A stretch of 64,000 nt of DNA from Streptomyces sp. DG2A-72. Its GTDB lineage: Bacteria > Actinomycetota > Actinomycetes > Streptomycetales > Streptomycetaceae. A model generated the notes under the pieces. That model saw nothing but the letters and a program-made list of their open reading frames with translations, was not told the DNA's origin and did not search any database. Position numbers and translations under genes: made by a program. Shown piece by piece: positions 29,827-38,331 of the stretch. The stretch is taken from contig NZ_JASTLC010000001.1 in the NCBI RefSeq assembly GCF_030499575.1, positions 7,526,001 to 7,590,000 of the forward strand, read 5' to 3'. Every line of letters begins with the position of its first letter. The first letter of the stretch is position 1.

Positions 29827-31312
29827 CGCACCCGGCTCCCCCGTACGCGTCCGTTTCTGCCCCTCGCCCACCGGTAACCCGCACGTGGGCCTGGTCCGCA
29901 CCGCCCTGTTCAACTGGGCGTTCGCCCGCCACCACGGCGGCAGCGGTGCTCGATTCGTATTCCGCATCGAGGACACCGACGCGGCCCGCGACTCCGAGGA
30001 GTCCTACACCCAGCTGCTCGACTCGATGCGCTGGCTCGGCTTCGACTGGGACGAGGGCCCCGAGGTCGGCGGCCCGCATGCGCCGTACCGCCAGTCGCAG
30101 CGCATGGACCTCTACAAGGACGTCGCGCAGAAGCTCATCGACGCCGGGCAGGCCTACTACTGCTACTGCTCCCAGGAGGAGCTGGACACCCGCCGCGAGG
30201 CCGCCCGCGCCGCCGGCAAGCCGTCCGGCTACGACGGCCACTGCCGCGAGCTGACCGCACAGCAGGTCGCCGAGTACCAGGCCCAGGGCCGCACGCCCAT
30301 CGTCCGCTTCCGCATGCCCGACGAGACGATCACCTTCACGGACCTGGTCCGCGGCGAGCTGACGTTCACCCCGGAGAACGTCCCGGACTACGGGATCGTA
30401 CGAGCCAATGGCGCGCCCCTGTACACGCTCGTGAACCCGGTCGACGACGCCCTGATGGAGATCACCCACGTCCTGCGCGGCGAGGACCTGCTCTCCTCCA
30501 CCCCGCGGCAGATCGCCCTGTACAAGGCGCTGATCGAACTCGGTATCGCCAAGGAGATCCCGTCCTTCGGTCACCTGCCGTATGTGATGGGCGAGGGCAA
30601 CAAGAAGCTCTCCAAGCGTGACCCGCAGTCCTCGCTCAACCTCTACCGCGAGCGCGGCTTCCTCCCCGAGGGCCTGCTCAACTACCTCTCCCTCCTTGGC
30701 TGGTCACTCTCCGCCGACCAGGACATCTTCACCATGGACGAGATGGTCGCGGCCTTCGACATCACGGACGTGAACCCCAACCCGGCCCGCTTCGACCTGA
30801 AGAAGTGCGAGGCGATCAACGGCGACCACATCCGCCTGCTGGATGTGAAGGACTTCACGGAACGCTGCGCGCCATGGCTGCGGGCCCCCTTCGCACCGTG
30901 GGCTCCGGAGGCCTTCGACGAGGCGAAGTGGCTGGCGATCGCGCCCCACGCGCAGACCCGCCTGAAGGTGCTGTCGGAGATCACGGACAACGTCGACTTC
31001 CTGTTCCTGGCGGAGCCGGTCGCGGACGAGGCGTCGTGGGCCAAGGCGATGAAGGAGGGCAGCGACGCGCTGCTGCGTACGGCCCGCGAGAAGCTGGAGT
31101 CGGCGGACTGGACCTCGGCGGAGTCGTTGAAGGAGGCCGTCCTGGCCGCCGGCGAGACCCACGGCCTCAAGCTCGGCAAGGCCCAGGCCCCGGTCCGCGT
31201 CGCCGTCACCGGCCGCACGGTCGGTCTCCCGCTCTTCGAATCCCTGGAGATCCTGGGCAAGGAGAAGACCCTCGCCCGCATCGACGCGGCCATGGCGAAG
31301 CTCACGTCGTAA
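29819..31312 (+). CDS. gltX: Glutamyl-tRNA synthetase
   Basis: 497 residues from GTG 29819 (VASAPGSPVRVRFCPSPTG), with AAGG about 8 nt upstream; a TTG three codons earlier is less likely. Class I synthetase: HIGH-type motif in PSPTGNPHVGLVRTALFNW and KMSKS-type motif KKLSKRD. It charges tRNA-Glu and, in bacteria without glutaminyl-tRNA synthetase such as Streptomyces, also mischarges tRNA-Gln for later amidation by GatCAB. Fittingly, five tRNA-Glu/tRNA-Gln genes lie 0.9 kb downstream. Overlaps the FAH gene by 8 bp. Confidence 0.96.
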   Translation: MASAPGSPVRVRFCPSPTGNPHVGLVRTALFNWAFARHHGGSGARFVFRIEDTDAARDSEESYTQLLDSMRWLGFDWDEGPEVGGPHAPYRQSQRMDLYKDVAQKLIDAGQAYYCYCSQEELDTRREAARAAGKPSGYDGHCRELTAQQVAEYQAQGRTPIVRFRMPDETITFTDLVRGELTFTPENVPDYGIVRANGAPLYTLVNPVDDALMEITHVLRGEDLLSSTPRQIALYKALIELGIAKEIPSFGHLPYVMGEGNKKLSKRDPQSSLNLYRERGFLPEGLLNYLSLLGWSLSADQDIFTMDEMVAAFDITDVNPNPARFDLKKCEAINGDHIRLLDVKDFTERCAPWLRAPFAPWAPEAFDEAKWLAIAPHAQTRLKVLSEITDNVDFLFLAEPVADEASWAKAMKEGSDALLRTAREKLESADWTSAESLKEAVLAAGETHGLKLGKAQAPVRVAVTGRTVGLPLFESLEILGKEKTLARIDAAMAKLTS

Positions 31313-31394
31313 CGCCGTCACGGAACACCGGACGGGCCGCCCGGCACCGGGATAACCCCCGAATCCCCAGCCGTCCGGCTGTACCGTCAGTGTC

Positions 31395-32126
31395 ATGGTG
31401 ATCAGAGCTGTTGTCTGGGACGTCGACGACACCCTCTTCGACTACACCACGGCCGACCGTGCCGGAATGCGCGCGCACCTTGTGGCTGAGGGCCTGCTCG
31501 GCGGAGCCGAGTCCGTGGAGCAGGCCCTGGTGCGTTGGCGGGAGGTCACGGACCGGCAGTGGGCTCGGTTCGCCGCGGGGGAGGCGTCGTTCGAGGGGCA
31601 GCGGAGGGACCGGGTGCGGGTGTTCCTGGGCGAGGAGCTGACCGACGCCGAGGCCGACGCCTGGTTTCTGCGGTACATCGCGCACTACGAGGCCGCCTGG
31701 GCGCTCTTCCCGGACGTACTGCCCGCCCTGGACGCCCTCGCCGCCAGCCACCGGCACGCCGTGCTGTCCAACTCCAGCCTCACCGTCCAGGACCGCAAGC
31801 TGCGCATGCTCGGTGTGCACGACCGCTTCGAGGCCATCCTGTGCGCCGCGGAACTCGGTGTCTCCAAGCCGGAGGCCGGCGCCTTCCACGCGGCCTGCGA
31901 AGCCCTGGACCTCGCCCCGCGACACGTGGCGTACGTGGGCAACCACCCGGAGATCGACGGGCAGGGCGCCGCCGACGCCGGACTGCTGTCGGTGTGGATC
32001 GACCGCGCCACCGCGCACACCGGCGACGACAGGCCCGCCGGCCCGCACCGGATCGCCTCGCTCGCCGAACTCCCCGCGCTGCTCGGCGCGGATACCCGTT
32101 TTGGAGCCCCGTCCACCTTCAGGTAA
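31395..32126 (+). CDS. HAD-superfamily hydrolase
   Basis: 243 residues, ATG. HAD motifs: I DVDDTLFD (nucleophile Asp near residue 9), II LSNSS, III SKPEAGAF with the conserved Lys, IV GNHPEIDGQGA, where the usual second Asp is shifted. A helical cap domain (about 18-100) places it in subfamily I. Likely a small-molecule phosphatase; substrate unknown. Lies between gltX and the tRNA cluster. Confidence 0.88.
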   Translation: MVIRAVVWDVDDTLFDYTTADRAGMRAHLVAEGLLGGAESVEQALVRWREVTDRQWARFAAGEASFEGQRRDRVRVFLGEELTDAEADAWFLRYIAHYEAAWALFPDVLPALDALAASHRHAVLSNSSLTVQDRKLRMLGVHDRFEAILCAAELGVSKPEAGAFHAACEALDLAPRHVAYVGNHPEIDGQGAADAGLLSVWIDRATAHTGDDRPAGPHRIASLAELPALLGADTRFGAPSTFR

Positions 32127-32217
32127 TGTTCTTCCTGCGCCGCCGGAGAGCGGGCCGAGAGGCCGGGAACCGGAGGCGCAAGCTAGAACGAGATCCCCTG
32201 AGGGGCTTGCGTTCCAG

Positions 32218-32289
32218 TGGCCTATGGTGTAATTGGCAGCACGACTGATTCTGGTTCAGTTAGTCTTGGTTCGAGTCCAGGTAGGCCAG
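32218..32289 (+). tRNA. tRNA-Gln (CTG), copy 1
   Basis: 72 nt, complete cloverleaf: acceptor TGGCCTA/TAGGCCA, anticodon stem ACTGA/TCAGT around TTCTGGT (anticodon CTG), T-loop TTCGAGT. 3' CCA is not encoded. Confidence 0.97.
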
Positions 32290-32310
32290 CTCGCAGAGCT
32301 CATCTGCAAA

Positions 32311-32383
32311 GCCCCCGTTGTGTAGCGGCCTAGCACGCTGCCCTCTCAAGGCAGTAGCGCCGGTTCGAATCCGGTCGGGGGTA
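32311..32383 (+). tRNA. tRNA-Glu (CTC), copy 1
   Basis: 73 nt. Acceptor GCCCCCG/CGGGGGT, anticodon stem CTGCC/GGCAG around CTCTCAA (anticodon CTC), T-loop TTCGAAT. CCA not encoded. Differs from the other two Glu copies by a compensated anticodon-stem pair. Confidence 0.97.
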
Positions 32384-32412
32384 CGGCGATCTCCTTCGAG
32401 ATGATCGCTAGG

Positions 32413-32485
32413 GCCCCCGTTGTGTAGCGGCCTAGCACGCCGCCCTCTCAAGGCGGTAGCGCCGGTTCGAATCCGGTCGGGGGTA
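32413..32485 (+). tRNA. tRNA-Glu (CTC), copy 2
   Basis: 73 nt, anticodon CTC, anticodon stem CCGCC/GGCGG; identical to copy 3. Confidence 0.97.
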
Positions 32486-32505
32486 CAAACTGGTCTAAAC
32501 CACAT

Positions 32506-32577
32506 TGGTCTATGGTGTAATTGGCAGCACGACTGATTCTGGTTCAGTTAGTCTAGGTTCGAGTCCTGGTAGACCAG
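32506..32577 (+). tRNA. tRNA-Gln (CTG), copy 2
   Basis: 72 nt, anticodon CTG. Acceptor TGGTCTA/TAGACCA and T-stem CTAGG/CCTGG each carry compensated changes relative to copy 1. Confidence 0.97.
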
Positions 32578-32620
32578 CTCGGATCTGCGGCGGTGTAAAT
32601 TAAACGCTTGCAAGATCCTC

Positions 32621-32693
32621 GCCCCCGTTGTGTAGCGGCCTAGCACGCCGCCCTCTCAAGGCGGTAGCGCCGGTTCGAATCCGGTCGGGGGTA
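32621..32693 (+). tRNA. tRNA-Glu (CTC), copy 3
   Basis: 73 nt, anticodon CTC; same sequence as copy 2. A terminator follows after 8 nt. Confidence 0.97.
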
Positions 32694-32701
32694 CACACAG
32701 T

Positions 32702-32731
32702 GAAGGCCCTCCACTTCGGTGGGGGGCCTTC
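32702..32731. terminator. Terminator of the tRNA cluster
   Basis: 13-bp stem (32702-32714 with 32719-32731, one G-U pair) with a TTCG tetraloop. It lies between the tRNA cluster and the converging merR-type gene and can serve both. Confidence 0.88.
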
Positions 32732-32743
32732 GTCATTCCCGGC

Positions 32744-33388
32744 TCACTCGAAGCCGTAGCGCCGCGCCGCCTCCTCCTCCTGGGCGACCCGGCGCAGGGT
32801 GTGCAGCACCGGCTCCAGCAGAACCGTCCCCAGGACCGCGATCTCGACCTTCTCCGCCTCCGACGAGTGGGTCTCCACGAAGTTCAGGTCGAGTACGGCC
32901 ACCTCATGCATCAACCGGGCGTACGGCAGCGTAAGTTCGATGTCCCAGGTGTAGCCGAGACGCCGGAATGCCGCCAGCCCCACCACCAGAGAGCGGTAGG
33001 CGGGAGAAATGGTGCTCAGCGCCTGGGCGTTCGACCAGCCGAGGCGCTCCAGCAGCTGCTCCACCTCGCCGCGAGCCGACTGTACGAACTCGTCGTCCTC
33101 GTCCGGCTCGGGAACCTGCGGCAGTGCCCACAGTGCCGCGCCCATGCGGATGGTCCGGCCGAGGGAGTCGTCGTCGATGTGCCCCAGTACCTCCCGGGCC
33201 GTCGCCACCGGGAGCCGGCCGATCTGGATCAGCGCCCGGACCACACGCAGTCGGCGAAGGTGATCCTCGTCGTACTCGGCGGTCCTCGCGTTGATCTGGC
33301 GACCCGGCGCCAACAGCCCTTCGCGCAGGTAGTACTTGATGGTCGCGATGGGCACACCGCTGCGCTTGCTCAACTCCGCCAGCCGCAC
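32744..33388 (-). CDS. MerR-family transcriptional regulator
   Basis: 214 residues from GTG 33388 (VRLAELSKRSGVPIATIKYYLREGLL), preceded by GAGAGG; the frame extends 12 residues to a TTG at 33424. The N-terminal winged HTH of MerR is clear (residues 1-70). The long C-terminal domain has no metal-binding cysteines and is likely to bind an organic ligand or a partner protein. Divergent from a small gene across a region with direct repeats (33418-33459). Confidence 0.88.
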   Translation of the reverse strand: MRLAELSKRSGVPIATIKYYLREGLLAPGRQINARTAEYDEDHLRRLRVVRALIQIGRLPVATAREVLGHIDDDSLGRTIRMGAALWALPQVPEPDEDDEFVQSARGEVEQLLERLGWSNAQALSTISPAYRSLVVGLAAFRRLGYTWDIELTLPYARLMHEVAVLDLNFVETHSSEAEKVEIAVLGTVLLEPVLHTLRRVAQEEEAARRYGFE

Positions 33389-33417
33389 CTCTTGCGCCTC
33401 TCCTTGGAAACTGCCAC

Positions 33418-33459
33418 TATCCAACCATTGCTCAGAAGGATAGCGCCGGTATCCAACCA
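33418..33459. promoter_or_regulatory. Direct and inverted repeats between merR-type gene and small gene
   Basis: TATCCAACCA occurs at 33418-33427 and again at 33450-33459, 32 bp apart (about three helical turns). GGATA (33438-33442) faces TATCC (33450-33454). A likely binding region for the adjacent MerR protein. Confidence 0.45.
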
Positions 33460-33477
33460 GGGGCTACGGGGGTTGCC

Positions 33478-33648
33478 ATGTTCGCAAAGCCGGTTCCAGC
33501 ACCAGTGGCTGCCGGTCTTCCTGTCGATGTTTCGCAGGTGCCGGTCGAGCGGCGGGGGCGGTTCGTGAAGGACCGCTTCGCGCACCGCTCGTCGCGGGCG
33601 CGGAATCCGCAGGCGGAGAAGTCGCAGGTGGAGCAGGAGACTGCCTGA
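33478..33648 (+). CDS. Small hypothetical protein, 56 residues
   Basis: ATG 33478 to TGA 33646-33648: MFAKPVPAPVAAGLPVDV... ending EKSQVEQETA. Basic middle (RFVKDRFAHRSSRARN), acidic end, no membrane segment. GGGGG 5-9 nt upstream can act as ribosome site, and most codons end in G or C. It sits divergent from the merR-type gene and ahead of a strong terminator, so it is probably a real transcription unit. Function unknown. Confidence 0.5.
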   Translation: MFAKPVPAPVAAGLPVDVSQVPVERRGRFVKDRFAHRSSRARNPQAEKSQVEQETA

Positions 33649-33657
33649 CCGGGGGGA

Positions 33658-33699
33658 TCGGGGAGGGTCTGCCGCGGCGTTGAGGCGGACCCTCCCCGA
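33658..33699. terminator. Bidirectional terminator before ndgR
   Basis: Perfect 12-bp stem TCGGGGAGGGTC (33658-33669) with GACCCTCCCCGA (33688-33699), in the convergent gap between the small gene and ndgR. Confidence 0.75.
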
Positions 33700-33714
33700 G
33701 GGCGTCCCCGAACC

Positions 33715-34431
33715 TCAGCCCGTGCGGCGCAGGGCCTCGGAGAGGCGGGCCGCGGCATCGATGACCGCCTGGGCGTGCATACGGCCCGGGTGGCGGGTGA
33801 GACGCTCGATGGGGCCGGAGACCGAGACGGCGGCCACTACTCGGTTGGAGGGGCCGCGTACGGGCGCGGAGACGGAGGCGACGCCCGGCTCGCGCTCGCC
33901 GATGGACTGAGCCCACCCCCGGCGTCGTACGCCCGAGAGCGCGGTGGCGGTGAAGCGGGCGCCCTGGAGGCCGCGGTGCAGGCGCTCCGGCTCCTCCCAG
34001 GCCATGAGGATCTGGGCGGAGGAGCCCGCCTTCATCGTGAGCGTCGAGCCGACCGGGACCGTGTCCCGAAGACCGGACAGACGTTCCGCCGCGGCGACGC
34101 AGATACGCATGTCGCCCTGGCGGCGGTAGAGCTGCGCGCTCTCGCCCGTGATGTCCCGGAGGTGGGTGAGCACCGGGCCCGCGGTGGCGAGGAGACGGTC
34201 CTCGCCCGCGGCCGCGGCCAGTTCTGCCAGGCGCGGGCCGAGAATGAAACGGCCCTGCATGTCGCGCGCCACCATACGGTGGTGTTCCAGAGCCACGGCC
34301 AGGCGGTGCGCCGTGGGTCGTGCCAGCCCGGTCGCCGCGACCAGACCCGCGAGGGTGGCCGGACCGGACTCCAGGGCGCTCAGGACAAGGGCTGCCTTGT
34401 CCAGAACGCCGACGCCGCTGCTGTTGTCCAT
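33715..34431 (-). CDS. ndgR: IclR-family regulator of leucine genes (NdgR)
   Basis: 238 residues from ATG 34431, the family length. Winged HTH at about 8-70 (DKAALVLSALESGPATLAGLVAATGLARPTAHRLAVALE), then the IclR effector domain (LRDITGESAQLYRRQGDMRICVAAAERLSGLRDTVPVGS). It lies divergently upstream of leuC, the classic position of NdgR/AreB, which is reported to control leuCD, its own gene and nitrogen/antibiotic-related genes. The 197-bp gap contains repeats that may be its sites. Confidence 0.94.
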   Translation of the reverse strand: MDNSSGVGVLDKAALVLSALESGPATLAGLVAATGLARPTAHRLAVALEHHRMVARDMQGRFILGPRLAELAAAAGEDRLLATAGPVLTHLRDITGESAQLYRRQGDMRICVAAAERLSGLRDTVPVGSTLTMKAGSSAQILMAWEEPERLHRGLQGARFTATALSGVRRRGWAQSIGEREPGVASVSAPVRGPSNRVVAAVSVSGPIERLTRHPGRMHAQAVIDAAARLSEALRRTG

Positions 34432-34485
34432 GAAACGATACTCGCGTCTCACTCTGTGAAACGCAAGTTCAATTTTCCGTGGAAC
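34431..34485. promoter_or_regulatory. Repeats in the ndgR-leuC intergenic region
   Basis: TGAAACG at 34431-34437 (starting on the ndgR start codon, complement side) and again at 34457-34463; GTTC (34467-34470) facing GAAC (34482-34485). Probable regulatory region for both divergent genes. Exact NdgR contacts cannot be set by eye. Confidence 0.4.
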
Positions 34486-34628
34486 ACGCCACTCTGGAAG
34501 ACACGAAGGCACAGCGGCCCGCGGACCAACGGGCCCGGCGGTGGGCGTCCGCGAACAGGGGCGCGGGCGCTGCCTCCTCAAGATCTCTAGTTGGGTCGGC
34601 GCAACTCTGGCCGGCCGGAGGGAAAGCG

Positions 34629-36062
34629 ATGGGTAGGACACTCGCGGAGAAGGTCTGGGACGACCATGTCGTCCGGCGCGCCGAGGGCGAGCCCAACCTC
34701 CTCTTCATCGATCTGCACCTGCTGCACGAAGTGACCAGCCCGCAGGCCTTCGACGGCCTCCGGCAGGCGGGGCGTCCGGTGCGCCGCCTCGACCTCACCA
34801 TCGCCACCGAGGATCACAACACCCCGACCCTCGACATCGACAAGCCCATCGCGGACCCGGTCTCCCGGGCCCAGCTGGAGACGCTGCGCAAGAACTGCGC
34901 CGAGTTCGGTGTGCGTCTGCACCCGCTGGGCGACGTCGAGCAGGGCGTGGTCCATGTCGTCGGACCGCAGCTGGGCCTCACCCAGCCCGGCACGACCGTC
35001 GTGTGCGGCGACTCCCACACCTCCACGCACGGTGCCTTCGGCGCGCTGGCGTTCGGTATCGGCACCTCCCAGGTCGAGCACGTACTGGCCACCCAGACGC
35101 TGCCGCTGGCCCGCCCCAGGACCATGGCCATCACCGTCGAGGGCGAACTGCCCGACGGCGTCACGGCCAAGGACCTGATCCTGGCGATCATCGCCAGGAT
35201 CGGTACGGGCGGCGGCCAGGGCTACATCCTGGAGTACCGCGGCTCCGCCATCGAGAAGCTTTCGATGGAGGCCCGGATGACCATCTGCAACATGTCGATC
35301 GAGGCCGGCGCCCGCGCGGGCATGATCGCCCCCGACGAGACCACCTTCGCGTACCTCAAGGGCCGCCCGCACGCGCCCGAGGGTGCCGACTGGGACGCGG
35401 CGGTGGAGTACTGGAAGACGCTGCGCACCGACGAGGACGCCGTCTTCGACGCCGAGGTCCTCATCAACGCCGACGAGCTGTCCCCGTTCGTCACCTGGGG
35501 CACCAACCCCGGCCAGGGCGCGCCGCTTTCGAGCGCGGTCCCCGACCCTGCTTCGTACGAAGACGCTTCGGAGCGCCACGCCGCCGAAAGGGCCCTGGAA
35601 TACATGGGGTTGGAGGCCGGGCAGCCGCTGCGCTCCATCAAGGTGGACACCGTCTTCGTAGGCTCGTGCACCAACGGCCGTATCGAGGACCTGCGCGCGG
35701 CCGCCGAGATCCTGAAAGACCGCAAAGTCGCCGACGGCGTACGGATGCTGGTCGTCCCCGGTTCCGCGCGGGTCGGTCTGCAGGCCGTCTCCGAGGGCCT
35801 GGACCTCGTCTTCAAGGAGGCCGGTGCCGAATGGCGGCACGCGGGCTGCTCGATGTGTCTGGGCATGAACCCCGACCAGCTGGCGCCCGGTGAGCGCTCC
35901 GCGTCCACCTCCAACCGCAACTTCGAGGGCAGGCAGGGCAAGGGCGGTCGTACGCACCTGGTGTCGCCGCAGGTCGCCGCCGCGACCGCCGTGCTCGGCC
36001 ACCTGGCATCCCCCGCCGACCTGAACGACCAAGCTGCCGTCCGTACGCCCGCTGGAGTCTGA
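34629..36062 (+). CDS. leuC: 3-Isopropylmalate dehydratase large subunit
   Basis: 477 residues from ATG 34629, with GGAGGG 7 nt upstream. The frame is open back to 34479 but the extension is not family-like. It isomerises 2- to 3-isopropylmalate with LeuD in leucine synthesis, using a [4Fe-4S] cluster. Aconitase signatures: [22 protein letters not shown], and cluster cysteines in GSCTNGR and [10 protein letters not shown]. leuD follows after 5 bp. Confidence 0.97.
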   Translation: MGRTLAEKVWDDHVVRRAEGEPNLLFIDLHLLHEVTSPQAFDGLRQAGRPVRRLDLTIATEDHNTPTLDIDKPIADPVSRAQLETLRKNCAEFGVRLHPLGDVEQGVVHVVGPQLGLTQPGTTVVCGDSHTSTHGAFGALAFGIGTSQVEHVLATQTLPLARPRTMAITVEGELPDGVTAKDLILAIIARIGTGGGQGYILEYRGSAIEKLSMEARMTICNMSIEAGARAGMIAPDETTFAYLKGRPHAPEGADWDAAVEYWKTLRTDEDAVFDAEVLINADELSPFVTWGTNPGQGAPLSSAVPDPASYEDASERHAAERALEYMGLEAGQPLRSIKVDTVFVGSCTNGRIEDLRAAAEILKDRKVADGVRMLVVPGSARVGLQAVSEGLDLVFKEAGAEWRHAGCSMCLGMNPDQLAPGERSASTSNRNFEGRQGKGGRTHLVSPQVAAATAVLGHLASPADLNDQAAVRTPAGV

Positions 36063-36067
36063 GAACG

Positions 36068-36667
36068 ATGGCCATGGAAGCATTCACCACCCACACCGGC
36101 CGGGCCGTCCCGCTGCGTCGCAGCAACGTCGACACCGACCAGATCATCCCTGCTCACTGGCTCAAGAAGGTCACGCGGGACGGTTTCGAGGACGGGCTGT
36201 TCGAGGCCTGGCGCAAGGACGAGAACTTCATCCTCAACCGGCCCGAGCGGCAGGGCGCGACCGTTCTGGTCGCCGGCCCCGACTTCGGCACCGGCTCCTC
36301 GCGCGAGCACGCCGTCTGGGCGCTGCAGAACTACGGCTTCAAGACGGTGATCTCGTCCCGCTTCGCCGACATCTTCCGCGGCAACTCGCTCAAGAACGGC
36401 CTGCTCACGGTGGTTCTGGAGCAGAAGGTCGTGGACGCGCTGTGGGAACTCACCGAGAAGGACGCGACTGCTGAGGTCACTGTTGACCTTGAGGCACGTG
36501 AGGTGCGCGCCGAGGGCATCACCGCCTCCTTCGAGCTGGACGAGAACTCCCGCTGGCGGCTGCTGAACGGGCTGGACGACATCTCCATCACCCTCCAGAA
36601 CGAGGCCGACATCGCGGCGTACGAAGCCAAGCGCCCGTCGCACAAGCCGTGGACGCTGAAGGTCTGA
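36068..36667 (+). CDS. leuD: 3-Isopropylmalate dehydratase small subunit
   Basis: 199 residues from ATG 36068 (a second ATG two codons on matches the usual MEAFTTHTG start). Swivel domain: [33 protein letters not shown]. Forms the heterodimer with LeuC. Ends before a strong terminator. Confidence 0.97.
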   Translation: MAMEAFTTHTGRAVPLRRSNVDTDQIIPAHWLKKVTRDGFEDGLFEAWRKDENFILNRPERQGATVLVAGPDFGTGSSREHAVWALQNYGFKTVISSRFADIFRGNSLKNGLLTVVLEQKVVDALWELTEKDATAEVTVDLEAREVRAEGITASFELDENSRWRLLNGLDDISITLQNEADIAAYEAKRPSHKPWTLKV

Positions 36668-36734
36668 GCCGAGCGCCGGAAGATCTGAGCCGAAGGCCCG
36701 GCGCAAGTCGAGTTTCGGCCACCACAACACCCCC

Positions 36735-36769
36735 GCTGTACCCCCGATCAGCCCGATCGGGGGTACAGC
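36735..36769 (+). terminator. leuCD terminator
   Basis: Perfect 15-bp stem GCTGTACCCCCGATC (36735-36749) with GATCGGGGGTACAGC (36755-36769), 5-nt loop, followed by CTTGTCT. Confidence 0.92.
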
Positions 36770-36953
36770 CTTGTCTGCACCCGAACGGCCCTGCGTGGTT
36801 CGGCGGGTGCCTTCAACTTCCCACGTTAGAGCGGTTGTTGCCGGGGTACGCGAACCTTGTAGCCGTGGCTTTCGCGCGTGCTCGGAAGGCCGTTTGAGGC
36901 GGCAGTTGCACCCTGGGCAGGCGACAACTCGCCCCAGATGGCACAATCTGTGC

Positions 36954-37184
36954 ATGGAACACGACGGCCAACTCGAGCTCTATGCGGCAGTCGCGGGCCA
37001 ACTGAAGGAAGCGCACGCAAGGGTGCGCGCACTGCAAGTCCCGGAGGGCGTACGGATGGCGCTGACCCGGAAGCTGCTGGTCATTACGGCCGCGGCCAAG
37101 CACGATCTCGCCGATGCGACAAGGCGTCTGGAGCGGTTCACTGCCGACCTCGACGAGGGTCGATTCCCCGAAGAGGAACGCTGA
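36954..37184 (+). CDS. Small conserved helical protein
   Basis: 76 residues from ATG 36954: MEHDGQLELYAAVAGQLKEAHARVRAL... ending GRFPEEER. Predominantly amphipathic helix, no cysteines or membrane segment. No ribosome site precedes the ATG. Instead GCACA-ATC-TGTGC (36941-36953) directly abuts it and contains a CACAAT that could be a -10 element for a leaderless transcript. Always near leuCD-hup in Streptomyces as far as I recall; function unknown. Confidence 0.7.
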   Translation: MEHDGQLELYAAVAGQLKEAHARVRALQVPEGVRMALTRKLLVITAAAKHDLADATRRLERFTADLDEGRFPEEER

Positions 37185-37242
37185 ACAGCCCTTAAGGCCG
37201 TCGAGTCCGCTGCGGCACAAGGGTGATAAGCCCGTTTCGTGT

Positions 37243-37271
37243 TTGATTTGCGGTATATATCTGCCTAACGT
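37243..37271 (+). promoter_or_regulatory. Probable hupS promoter
   Basis: TTGATT (37243-37248), 17-bp spacer, TAACGT (37266-37271): a HrdB-type match in an AT-rich stretch 52 bp ahead of the hupS GTG. Confidence 0.5.
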
Positions 37272-37322
37272 GCGAAAAAGCTTGAACACTTTCGTTCTGG
37301 CGATGTCTCCGAAGGGGAAGAC

Positions 37323-37961
37323 GTGAACAAGGCGCAGCTCGTAGAAGCGATTGCCGACAAGATGGGCGGCCGCCAGCAGGCCGCCGATGCTGTCGACCAC
37401 GTACTGGACGCGATCGTCCGCGCGGTCGTCTCGGGTGAGCGGGTGTCGGTCACCGGCTTCGGTTCGTTCGAGAAGGTCGACCGTCCCGCCCGTTACGCCC
37501 GCAACCCTCAGACCGGCGAGCGGGTCCGGGTCAAGAAGACCTCCGTGCCGCGCTTCCGCGCGGGCCAGGGCTTCAAGGACCTGGTGAGCGGCTCGAAGAA
37601 GCTCCCGCGCGGTGGCGAGGTCGCCGTCAAGAAGGCGCCCAAGGGCAGCCTGACCGGCGGTGCCGCGGCCACGGTCAAGAAGGCCGCGGCCAAGAAGACC
37701 ACCAAGGCGGCCGCCGCGAAGAAGACCACGGCGAGGAAGGCGGCGGCGAAGAAGACCACACCGGCCGCCAAGAAGACCACGGCAAAGAAGACGACCGCGA
37801 AGAAGACCACCGCGGCCGCCAAGAAGACCACGGCGAAGAAGACCACCGCCAAGAAGGCGACGGCCAAGAAGGCTCCGGCGAAGAAGGCGACGGCCAAGAA
37901 GGCCCCCGCCAAGAAGTCGTCCGCGCGCAAGACCACCGCCAAGAAGGCCACCGCTCGCTAG
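37323..37961 (+). CDS. hupS: HU-type nucleoid protein with histone H1-like tail
   Basis: 212 residues, GTG start after GAAGGGGAAGAC. Residues 1 to about 92 are a complete HU/IHF domain ([42 protein letters not shown]). Residues from about 100 to the end are Lys/Ala/Thr repeats of the AAKKTTAKK and KATAKKAPA type, like histone H1. HupS of Streptomyces compacts DNA in spores. The tail makes it twice the size of normal HU. Terminator directly downstream. Confidence 0.96.
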   Translation: MNKAQLVEAIADKMGGRQQAADAVDHVLDAIVRAVVSGERVSVTGFGSFEKVDRPARYARNPQTGERVRVKKTSVPRFRAGQGFKDLVSGSKKLPRGGEVAVKKAPKGSLTGGAAATVKKAAAKKTTKAAAAKKTTARKAAAKKTTPAAKKTTAKKTTAKKTTAAAKKTTAKKTTAKKATAKKAPAKKATAKKAPAKKSSARKTTAKKATAR

Positions 37962-37989
37962 TAAGCGGGGCACAGGGGTACTCACGTGC

Positions 37990-38020
37990 CGGGCCGGACT
38001 CCCTCATGGAGTCCGGCCCG
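37990..38020. terminator. Bidirectional terminator after hupS
   Basis: Perfect 13-bp stem (37990-38002 with 38008-38020), CTCAT loop, followed by CGGCGTTTCT, in a convergent gap. Confidence 0.85.
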
Positions 38021-38036
38021 CGGCGTTTCTACGCGT

Positions 38037-38240
38037 TCACAGCGTCTGGAGCGTCACCAGCGTGATGCGCGGGCCGTCCTTGGGGCCCTCCACCTCGATC
38101 CGCACGCGCTGCCCGGGGCGCAGCAGTCGCAGGCCGCCCGCGTCGAAGGCGGCAGCGTCGAAGGGGATGGGTGTGCCGTCGTCGAGCAGCACACTGCCGG
38201 TGCGGGTGTCGGCGTCGTAGGTGTATGCGGTGGCCTGCAT
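38037..38240 (-). CDS. Small conserved beta-rich protein
   Basis: 67 residues: MQATAYTYDADTRTGSVLLDDG...LRPGQRVRIEVEGPKDGPRI. The pattern of short strands, Gly turns and GQRVRIEVEG resembles an OB-fold/cold-shock-like domain without the RNP motifs. Cytoplasmic. Function unknown. Confidence 0.7.
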   Translation of the reverse strand: MQATAYTYDADTRTGSVLLDDGTPIPFDAAAFDAGGLRLLRPGQRVRIEVEGPKDGPRITLVTLQTL

Positions 38241-38280
38241 GCTCAGAGAGTATGCGCTTCCGAGGGTTGTTCGTTGACTG

Positions 38281-38329
38281 CGGCGCCGTTGGGGCTGGTC
38301 GCGCAGTTCCCCGCGCCCCTTTGGGGCGC
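38281..38329 (-). repeat. Dispersed Streptomyces intergenic repeat, copy B
   Basis: Reverse-complement copy of the element at 11749-11800. The hairpin GCGCCCC/GGGGCGC spans 38313-38329, with GGGGAACTGCGCGACCAGCC next to it on the minus strand. It fills the space just after the cofC stop. Confidence 0.75.
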
Positions 38330-38331
38330 TG

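Noticed and set aside
34479..34628. In-frame extension of leuC upstream to a GTG at 34479
   Set aside because: The ATG at 34629 has GGAGGG at the right distance and matches the normal LeuC N-terminus; the extension has no family residues and overlaps the regulatory region.
37660..37961. Lys/Ala-coding repeats of hupS considered as a satellite or mobile repeat
   Set aside because: They keep the reading frame and encode the known histone H1-like tail of HupS.
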